Assembly (NCBI GenBank): GCA_025057335.1
Contig: JANWXG010000023.1
Coordinates: forward strand, 1 to 18,483
Direction of reading: 5' to 3'
Source: a bacterium
Lineage (GTDB): Bacteria; Armatimonadota; HRBIN16
DNA length: 18,483 nt
In this document: one piece after another, positions 6,018-12,337 of the stretch
How positions within the stretch are numbered: the first letter of the stretch is position 1
Layout: each line of letters starts with the position of its first letter
Translations under genes and position numbers: made by a program
The notes under the pieces: generated by a model
Told to the model about the DNA's origin: nothing
Databases searched by the model: none
The model's input: the letters and a program-made list of their open reading frames with translations, nothing else

Positions 6018-7941
6018 GAAAGCATACTACATCACCACGCCGATTTACTACGTGAACAGCTCGCCGCACATCGGCAGCACACTGACCACGCTGGCGGCGG
6101 ACATGCTGGCGCGATACCAGAAGATGCAGGGGCGCCGCGTGTGGTTCCTGACGGGAACTGATGAAAACGCCATCAAGGTGCACCGCGCTGCCCAGGAACG
6201 GGGAATGCCCACGCAGCAGTTCGTGGACGAGCTCGCCGCCGAGTTCCAGCAGGCGTGGAAGACCATGCACATCGAATACGATGACTTCATCCGCACCACC
6301 GAGCCGCGCCACGTGCGCGTGGTGCAGGAGTTCTTCCGCCGCATGCAGGAGAGGGGCGACATCTACAAAGGCGTGTACGAAGGCTGGTACTGCGTCTCGG
6401 ACGAGACCTTCTTCGCGCCCTCCGATGTGGGCGAGGACCGTCTCTGCCCCAACGCCGAGTGCCGACGCCCCTTGCAATGGGTGCAGGAAGAGGACTACTT
6501 CTTCCGCCTCTCTGCCTACGGCGACCGCCTGCTGCAATACATCGAAGAGCATCCCGACTGGCTGGAGCCCGAGTTCCGCAAGAACGAGGTGGTCGCCTTC
6601 ATCAAACAGGGGCTGCGTGACCAGAGCGTGACGCGCGCCAACCCAGGCTGGGGCATCCCCGTGCCAGGCGAGCCCGATAAGGTCATCTACGTGTGGTTCG
6701 ACGCGCTCATCAACTACGTCTCCGCCACTGGCTGGCCTGACGACATAGAGCGCTACCAGCAGCTCTGGCCCGCAGTGCACCTGATGGGCAAGGAGATTTT
6801 CGTGCGCTTCCATGCGACGCTGTGGCCTGCGATGCTGATGTCTCTCGGCTTGCCCGTGCCTGAACGCCTCTTTGGGCACGGCTGGTGGACTATCGGCGGC
6901 GAGAAGGGGAGCAAGTCCAAAGGCAACTTGCCCCATCCTGTGCAGCTGGCGAGGGACATCGCCGCGTGGTCGGGCGCGGAGTTCGAACTGGCGGTGGACG
7001 CTGAGCGCTATCTGCTCATCCGCGAGATGCAGTTCGGGCTGGACAGCGAGTTCTCCGAAGAGTCGTTCCGCAAGCGCTACAACAGCGACCTCGCCAACGA
7101 CTTGGGCAACCTACTCAACCGCACGCTGAACATGGTGTGGCGCTACGCCGAGGGGCGTGTGCCCAAACCTTTGGAGCGCAACGCGGAGCTGGCGACGCTG
7201 GCGGAGGATATCGACCGGGGCATCGCGGAGGAAGTGTACCGCTTCCGCCTCAACGGCGTGCTGGAGCAGGTCTGGCGTATGGTGTCGCGCCTGAACAAGT
7301 ATCTGGACGAGCAGGCGCCCTGGAGCCTCTACCGCAATGGCGAAACAGAGCGCGCAGGGAGCGTGTTGTACGACGTTTTGGAGGGGGTCAGGCTGTGCGC
7401 GCTGTGGTTGGCGCCTACCATGCCCGTTGCTACCGCCCGAATCTGGGAGCAGCTGGGTATCGGAAGGGAGCCCGTACGCGCCCGCTGGCAGGAGGAGAGC
7501 CAGTGGGGACGCCTGCAGCCGGGCACGAGTGTACAGCAGCCACAGCCCCTCTTCCCGCGCATTACAGAGGAGGCACTGAAAGCAGCGAGCCAAAAGGAGA
7601 CCGATATGGAGCAAAGCCAACTCGTTTCTATCGAGGACTTTCAAAGGCTGGAGATTCGGATTGCGGAGGTGAAGATGGCGGAAGCCATCCCGAACACCTC
7701 CAAACTGCTGAAGCTTACGGTGGACCTGGGAGGGGAAGAGCGCACGCTAGTGGCAGGCATCGCTGAGACCTATCGCCCTGAGGACGTGGTTGGCAGGCAG
7801 ATTGTCGTACTCGCTAACCTGCAGCCCGCGACCATCCGAGGCGTGCAGTCGCAGGGCATGTTGCTGGCGGCAGAGGTGGATGGCAAAGCCATCCTGCTCA
7901 CGCCCGACAAGCCCGTGCCTGTGGGGAGCAAGGTGCGCTGA
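6007..7941 (+). CDS. metG: Methionyl-tRNA synthetase with C-terminal tRNA-binding domain
   Basis: 644 residues. It charges tRNA-Met with methionine using ATP in the cytoplasm. The class I Rossmann core shows the HIGH-type motif as HIGS (21-24). The KMSKS loop appears as KGSKS (300-304, in GGEKGSKSKGN), with Gly replacing the usual Met. The connective peptide carries Cys129, Cys147 and Cys152, a reduced zinc-knuckle set. The anticodon-binding helical domain follows (about 350-510). Residues 540-644 are an OB-fold tRNA-binding domain of the EMAP-II/Trbp111 type (VSIEDFQRLEIRIAEVK, then GIAETYRPEDVVGRQIVVLANL). Length fits the fused bacterial form. A possible internal start lies at Met534. The gene overlaps DUF2007 by 11 bases. 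Confidence 0.97.
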   Translation: MSSEKAYYITTPIYYVNSSPHIGSTLTTLAADMLARYQKMQGRRVWFLTGTDENAIKVHRAAQERGMPTQQFVDELAAEFQQAWKTMHIEYDDFIRTTEPRHVRVVQEFFRRMQERGDIYKGVYEGWYCVSDETFFAPSDVGEDRLCPNAECRRPLQWVQEEDYFFRLSAYGDRLLQYIEEHPDWLEPEFRKNEVVAFIKQGLRDQSVTRANPGWGIPVPGEPDKVIYVWFDALINYVSATGWPDDIERYQQLWPAVHLMGKEIFVRFHATLWPAMLMSLGLPVPERLFGHGWWTIGGEKGSKSKGNLPHPVQLARDIAAWSGAEFELAVDAERYLLIREMQFGLDSEFSEESFRKRYNSDLANDLGNLLNRTLNMVWRYAEGRVPKPLERNAELATLAEDIDRGIAEEVYRFRLNGVLEQVWRMVSRLNKYLDEQAPWSLYRNGETERAGSVLYDVLEGVRLCALWLAPTMPVATARIWEQLGIGREPVRARWQEESQWGRLQPGTSVQQPQPLFPRITEEALKAASQKETDMEQSQLVSIEDFQRLEIRIAEVKMAEAIPNTSKLLKLTVDLGGEERTLVAGIAETYRPEDVVGRQIVVLANLQPATIRGVQSQGMLLAAEVDGKAILLTPDKPVPVGSKVR

Positions 7942-7942
7942 G

Positions 7943-8149
7943 ATGTTGCAGGCAACAGACCTGATTGGCAGGCGCGTGATGGTGTGGTCGCGTTCGGGAA
8001 CGACGGAACACCGCGATGAGGGCGTTCTGCGCGCCCTGGCGCCCCAGTGGATTATTATCGAAAACGAGAAGGGCGAGCTGATGATGTTCCCTACTGTCGC
8101 GGTGCGTCTGGTGAAGGTACTTCCAGAATCCAGTGGCACAAGCAGATAG
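7943..8149 (+). CDS. Small beta-rich hypothetical protein
   Basis: 68 residues from an ATG one base after the metG stop, with AAGGTG inside the end of metG as ribosome site. Alternating hydrophobic residues (LIGRRVMVWSRSG, EGVLRALAPQWIIIEN, ELMMFPTVAVRLVKVL) predict four or five short beta strands, like a small SH3/Sm-type barrel, and there is no signal peptide or membrane segment. The family is not recognised. Its stop codon lies inside the start of the mobA-like gene (17-base overlap), so it is part of the operon and very probably translated. Confidence 0.72.
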   Translation: MLQATDLIGRRVMVWSRSGTTEHRDEGVLRALAPQWIIIENEKGELMMFPTVAVRLVKVLPESSGTSR

Positions 8150-8771
8150 GTTGCAGAAGGCGTCTGCTGTCGCCGTGGTGCTGGCAGGGGGCGGTAGTCG
8201 CCGAATGGGGCGCGACAAGGCGCTGTTAGACTGGCAGGGTCGCCCTCTGCTGGAGCATGTGCTTCTGCGTTTGCGCCCCGTCTTCGAGCAGGTAGCGGTG
8301 GTAGGAGGTCGCCCCGAGTGGGTTTCCCTGCCTGAGGTGCTTTGGATACCAGATGACCAGCCGGGAGCAGGAGCCGCAGCAGCCATCCTCACTGCCTTGC
8401 GACGGCGACAACAGCCTTGCTTCGTGTGCGCTTGCGACATGCCCTTCGTACACGCCGAGTTCGGCAAGTGGCTTGTGGAGAGCGCGCCAGAGGCAGCGGC
8501 GCACGTGCCACGCTGGAAAGAGCAAGCCCATCCGTTGCACGCAGCATGGTTTCCCCTAGCGATACCGCACCTGGAGCAGAGCCTGCAGACAGGCGAGCGC
8601 GCGCTATGCCATATCGTACAGAGGCTGGCGGAAGCAGGTACACTTGTATGGGCGGAGGAGGAAACAGTGCGCCGCTTTGACGCCGAGGGCAAGTGTTTCA
8701 TCAACCTGAACACGCCGCAGGAGTGGCGCCAGTGGGCACCGTTTCGGAAAGGAGGTGAGAGTGCGCCATGA
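8133..8771 (+). CDS. mobA: Molybdenum cofactor guanylyltransferase-like protein (MobA family)
   Basis: 212 residues from a GTG start. MobA transfers GMP from GTP to molybdopterin-Mo to make the guanine dinucleotide cofactor. The nucleotide-binding signature LAGGGSRRMGRDKALLDWQG (17-36) is complete, and ACDMPFV supplies the metal-binding Asp102. The loop usually read as GPLAG is GAGAAAA here, so a related nucleotidyltransferase specificity is possible. No other molybdenum cofactor gene is nearby. The start is uncertain: GTG at 8133 has no good ribosome site and TTG at 8151 is an alternative. Overlaps are 17 bases with the small gene before it and 4 bases (ATGA) with rng after it. Confidence 0.85.
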   Translation: MAQADRLQKASAVAVVLAGGGSRRMGRDKALLDWQGRPLLEHVLLRLRPVFEQVAVVGGRPEWVSLPEVLWIPDDQPGAGAAAAILTALRRRQQPCFVCACDMPFVHAEFGKWLVESAPEAAAHVPRWKEQAHPLHAAWFPLAIPHLEQSLQTGERALCHIVQRLAEAGTLVWAEEETVRRFDAEGKCFINLNTPQEWRQWAPFRKGGESAP

Positions 8772-10507
8772 CCGTGCGAAAAGAGATTATCGTCAACGTG
8801 GGCAGCCGTGAGACGCGCATCGCCGTGCTAGAGGATGACCGTCTGATGGAGCTGCACGTGGAGCGTGAGGAGCGTATCGTGGGCAGCATCTACAAGGCGC
8901 GTGTGGCGAACGTGCTGCCCGGCATGGACGCTGCCTTTGTGGACATTGGATTAGAGCGTAACGCCTTCCTGTATGTGGGAGATATCCTGCCAGAGAGCGG
9001 GGAAGAGACGCCTGCGCCCGCCTCGTTGCGCCGCTCTGTACTGCGTCAGCGCAACATCAAGGAAGTGCTGCGCGTCGGACAGGAGCTGCTCGTGCAGGTG
9101 ACCAAGGGACCGCGCGGCACCAAGGGCTGTCGCGTTTCCACGCGCATCACGCTGCCAGGCAGGTATGTGGTGCTCACGCCCGAAGGCGAGCATCTGGGCG
9201 TTTCCCGAAAGATTACCGACCCCAAGGAGCGTGAACGGCTGAAGCGGTTGGGGCGTGAGCTGCGTCCCGAAGGCTTCGGGCTCATCATCCGAACCGAGGC
9301 AGAGGAGAAAAGCGAGGAGCAGTTGCAACAGGACATCGAGTGGCTGCTGGAGCAGTGGCGCACGATTCAGGAGGTCGCACGCAAGGCGAAGGCGCCCGCG
9401 CTCATCCACAAGGACTACTCGCTGCTGTACAAGACCGTGCGCGATATCTTCAGCTCCGACACCATACGCATGGTCATCGACGACCCCGAAGAGTATCTGA
9501 AGGCGGTAGAGCTGGCGAGCCGATTCGCCCCCAAACTGAAGTCGCGCATCGAACTGTACGACAAGGAGGAGCCCATCTTCGACCACTTTCGCATCGAGCA
9601 GGAGATAGACCGCCTGATGAAGCGTCAGGTGTTCCTCCGCTCTGGGGGGTACCTGACCATCGACGAGACCGAGGCGCTCACCACCATCGATGTGAACACG
9701 GGCAAGTTCACGGGCAGCACCAGCCTAGCGGATACCATCCTGCGCACGAACATCGAGGCGGCGGAGGAGGTCGCGCGGCAGCTTCGTCTGCGCGACTTGG
9801 GCGGTATCATCGTCATCGACTTCATCGACATGAACAGCGCGCAGGACCGTCAGCAGGTGATGCGCACCCTCGAGCGTGCCCTCAAGCGTGACCGTGCCCG
9901 CACCAAAATCAGCCACATCAGCCCGCTGGGGCTGGTGCAGATGACGCGCAAGCGCACAGGCGAATCGGTGGTGGAGCTCTTGATGGAGCCGTGTCCCTAC
10001 TGCGGTGGGCGAGGACGGGTCGTCGCGCCCGAATCGGTGAGCATGGAGGTAGAACGCGAGCTGACTCGCCGCGCCATCGCCGAGCGGGCGGAGGCGTATC
10101 TGGTAGTGGCTCATCCGAAAGTGGCGGAGCTGCTCATCGGTCCCGAAGGCGAGAACGTGGATGAGATGGAGCACGCTCTGCACTGCGCTATCTACGTGCG
10201 CAGCGACCCCGACAGACATCTGGAAAGCTACGACATCCGACCGGGCACGATGACGGACTTCGACCGGGCATGGCTGGGCTTCCGCCGAGCGCAGGTAGTG
10301 GAGTGTCTGGTGGAACCCTCCGCGCTGAGCGCGAACGGCAACCCGAAGTTCATTGGCTGGACGGACGGCTTTCTGCTGGACCTGTCTGATGGCGCCGAGT
10401 ACGCGGGGAGGCGTGTGAAGGCGAGGCTGCTGGAGGTGCGGCGCTCGTTTGCGTTTGCGGAGGTCATTCCCTCCGTGCGCCCCCTAGATAGGAGCGAGAT
10501 TCCATAG
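8768..10507 (+). CDS. rng: Ribonuclease E/G family endoribonuclease
   Basis: 579 residues. Single-strand-specific endoribonuclease for rRNA maturation and mRNA turnover. An S1 RNA-binding region (about 36-125) is interrupted by an insert typical of the family. The catalytic DNase I-like domain has both magnesium-binding aspartates, Asp308 in TTIDVNTGKF and Asp351 in VIDFIDM, and the zinc-link PCPYCGGRG (Cys409, Cys412). After residue 495 an extra OB-like module (VECLVEPSAL, then YAGRRVKARLLEVRRSFAFAEVI) resembles a TRAM domain and makes the protein longer than E. coli RNase G. There is no long disordered RNase E scaffold. AAAGGAGGTG precedes the ATG with a 10-base spacer. The stop codon touches the stop of the opposing SDR gene. 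Confidence 0.95.
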   Translation: MTVRKEIIVNVGSRETRIAVLEDDRLMELHVEREERIVGSIYKARVANVLPGMDAAFVDIGLERNAFLYVGDILPESGEETPAPASLRRSVLRQRNIKEVLRVGQELLVQVTKGPRGTKGCRVSTRITLPGRYVVLTPEGEHLGVSRKITDPKERERLKRLGRELRPEGFGLIIRTEAEEKSEEQLQQDIEWLLEQWRTIQEVARKAKAPALIHKDYSLLYKTVRDIFSSDTIRMVIDDPEEYLKAVELASRFAPKLKSRIELYDKEEPIFDHFRIEQEIDRLMKRQVFLRSGGYLTIDETEALTTIDVNTGKFTGSTSLADTILRTNIEAAEEVARQLRLRDLGGIIVIDFIDMNSAQDRQQVMRTLERALKRDRARTKISHISPLGLVQMTRKRTGESVVELLMEPCPYCGGRGRVVAPESVSMEVERELTRRAIAERAEAYLVVAHPKVAELLIGPEGENVDEMEHALHCAIYVRSDPDRHLESYDIRPGTMTDFDRAWLGFRRAQVVECLVEPSALSANGNPKFIGWTDGFLLDLSDGAEYAGRRVKARLLEVRRSFAFAEVIPSVRPLDRSEIP

Positions 10508-11281
10508 TTACAGCCGCGCCACTGTCAGTCCGCCGTCCACGACGATGATGGCTCCAGTGGAGTAAAGCAGGTCGCCTCGCGCCAGCATCGCCACCGCCTT
10601 GCCCACGTCTTCGGGCGTTCCCCAGCGCGGTTGCAGGGTCAGCCCCTCCGCGATGAGGCGGTCGTAGCGCTCCTGCACGGGGGCGGTCATGTCCGTGCGG
10701 ATGATGCCAGGGCGCACCTCGTACACCGAGATGCCGAACTCCGCCAGACGCACCGCCCACAGCTGCGCCGCCATACTCAGCCCCGCTTTGGAGATGCAGT
10801 AGTCGCCCCGGTTCACCGACGCCACCGTCGCCGAGACCGAGGTGATGAACACCACACAGGCAGGGAAATGCACATCCGCCCGTTTCTGTTCGATCATCCA
10901 GCGGGCAACCGCTTGCGTCAGAAAGTACGGAGCCTGCAGATTGATACGCAAGAGTCGCTCGAAACTCTCCTCTGTCGCCTCCAGAATGTCCGCCCGTACC
11001 TGAGGCGCGACGCCTGCGTTGTTCACCAGCAGGTTCAACTGACCGAACCGCTCACGCACCGCCTCTACCAGCCGACGACGCTCCTCGGTCAGGGAGATGT
11101 CGGCGGGAAAGTACTCTACGGGGACGCCTTGCTCGCGCAGCTCGTGCAGCACCCCTGCCACCGCCTCTGCTGGACGCACTCCGTTGAGCGCGAGCGCATA
11201 GCCCTCTCGCGCCAAGCACCGCGCGATACCCAAACCGATGCCTCGTGTGCCTCCAGTGATGAGAGCTACGCGATGTACCAT
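10508..11281 (-). CDS. Short-chain dehydrogenase/reductase (FabG-like)
   Basis: 257 residues. Classical SDR: the cofactor loop TGGTRGIG (9-16), NNAG (87-90) and the catalytic triad Ser148, Tyr161 and Lys165 (YCISK), then RPGIIRTDMTAP. VDGGLT near the end is the usual C-terminal signature. Arg13 after the glycine loop and Asn33-Gly-Val-Arg near the end of strand 2 are compatible with NADPH. The substrate cannot be named; a 3-oxoacyl-ACP reductase label would be a family default. The ATG follows GAGGAG with a good spacer. It is the last gene of the tig-clpP-clpX-lon operon, 51 bases after the GH20-like gene, and converges on rng with no intervening base. Confidence 0.93.
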   Translation of the reverse strand: MVHRVALITGGTRGIGLGIARCLAREGYALALNGVRPAEAVAGVLHELREQGVPVEYFPADISLTEERRRLVEAVRERFGQLNLLVNNAGVAPQVRADILEATEESFERLLRINLQAPYFLTQAVARWMIEQKRADVHFPACVVFITSVSATVASVNRGDYCISKAGLSMAAQLWAVRLAEFGISVYEVRPGIIRTDMTAPVQERYDRLIAEGLTLQPRWGTPEDVGKAVAMLARGDLLYSTGAIIVVDGGLTVARL

Positions 11282-11320
11282 GCCTCTTTCTCCTCGAAAG
11301 CGGTCGCGATACGAAGGGAG

Positions 11321-11347
11321 ATGAAGGGGAGGCTACCTCCCCTTCAT
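11321..11347 (-). other. Perfect 12-base-pair hairpin around the stop codon of the GH20-like gene
   Basis: On the minus strand ATGAAGGGGAGG is followed by TAG and then by CCTCCCCTTCAT. The stem is perfect and the three-base loop is exactly the stop codon of the gene ending at 11333. No T-run follows in the next 15 bases, so it is not a standard intrinsic terminator. It may modulate read-through into the SDR gene, stabilise an mRNA end, or affect termination. Confidence 0.6.
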
Positions 11348-12322
11348 GACCTCCTTCAGCGCTTGCACCGCCTGCTTCGCACTGTCGGAGGCTTTCGGGT
11401 CGTCCAGCAGTGCGCGCGCCGTATCGCCGCCGCTCGACCAGGTAGTGCAGAGATGCCCGAGCATCTTCTCCGTGGCGTTCTTGCGGGCGTAGTCGCGCAG
11501 GGCGAGCGCTGCCTGCACATTGCGCCAGCTAGAAGGCAACACGCGGAAGCCCTTCTGCTGGAAGAAGGGTACAGACGGATATTCGTCACGCAGCTCGTAG
11601 TGCCAGTCGCAGATGATGATGTCTTTGGGGATCATATCCACAGCAGGCGCTGTACCGTTCTGGCTGGCTTCCCATTTGCCGTAGCCCATTACCGCATCGT
11701 CTAGCAGTCGGTCGCCCCACATGAGCACGGTGAGCTTGCGCTTGCCTGCCAGATGCTGGTGGTAGTCGTTGACCGCCTTCGCGAACAGGTCAGCAGGGTT
11801 TTTGCCCCGACAGCGTGGGCATCCCTCGCTAGCGATGAGGAACACCTCGTCCATGCCCACGTGGAAAGCGTCCGCTTCAAAGGCGTCGATGAGCTCATCC
11901 ATCAGGGCGAACACCACGTCATTCACCTTCGGGTGCAGCGGGCACCAGCTGCGACAGTAGATGCCCGGATTGTCCAGCGGGATGTGGGGTGTCTCGTCGA
12001 ACTCCGGATACTTCACGAGCAGAGGGAAGGTGGTTTTCTCCCATGACTGGTGCCCGAGGCAGTTGAACTGCGGGATGAGGCGGATGCGGTGTTTGCGGCA
12101 GGTGGATGCAATGGCGCGGATGTCCGCCTTGCTCAACGCGCCGCTAGCTCGCAGCTCGGGGTGCGAGCGGTATTCATACTGGTAGTTCACCTCTAGGATG
12201 AGCAGGTTGATACCTAGGGGAGCGAGTGTCTGCTCGATCGCCCTGTTCAGTAGAGGAACGTCCTCTGGACGGGGCGCCATCAGATGGACGCCTCTCCACG
12301 GAGTGTTCTGTGCGGTTGCCAT
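11333..12322 (-). CDS. Glycoside hydrolase family 20-like catalytic domain protein
   Basis: 329 residues. AFHVGMDEVF carries the family 20 signature H-x-G-x-D-E with adjacent Asp158 and Glu159, the pair that in beta-N-acetylhexosaminidases positions the substrate acetamido group and donates the proton. A TIM-barrel layout fits: LLILEVNYQYEY, then RLIPQFNCLGHQSW, the DE strand, VLMWGD, IIICDWHYE and a C-terminal MLGHLCTTWSSG. No signal peptide is present, so it acts in the cytoplasm. It is shorter than typical hexosaminidases and lacks the N-terminal GH20b domain. A CPRCRGKNP segment (from residue 168) follows the active site. AAGGAGG lies 6 bases before the ATG. The gene is 15 bases after lon. 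Substrate unknown. Confidence 0.82.
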   Translation of the reverse strand: MATAQNTPWRGVHLMAPRPEDVPLLNRAIEQTLAPLGINLLILEVNYQYEYRSHPELRASGALSKADIRAIASTCRKHRIRLIPQFNCLGHQSWEKTTFPLLVKYPEFDETPHIPLDNPGIYCRSWCPLHPKVNDVVFALMDELIDAFEADAFHVGMDEVFLIASEGCPRCRGKNPADLFAKAVNDYHQHLAGKRKLTVLMWGDRLLDDAVMGYGKWEASQNGTAPAVDMIPKDIIICDWHYELRDEYPSVPFFQQKGFRVLPSSWRNVQAALALRDYARKNATEKMLGHLCTTWSSGGDTARALLDDPKASDSAKQAVQALKEVMKGR

Positions 12323-12337
12323 CCTTCGCCTCCTTGC

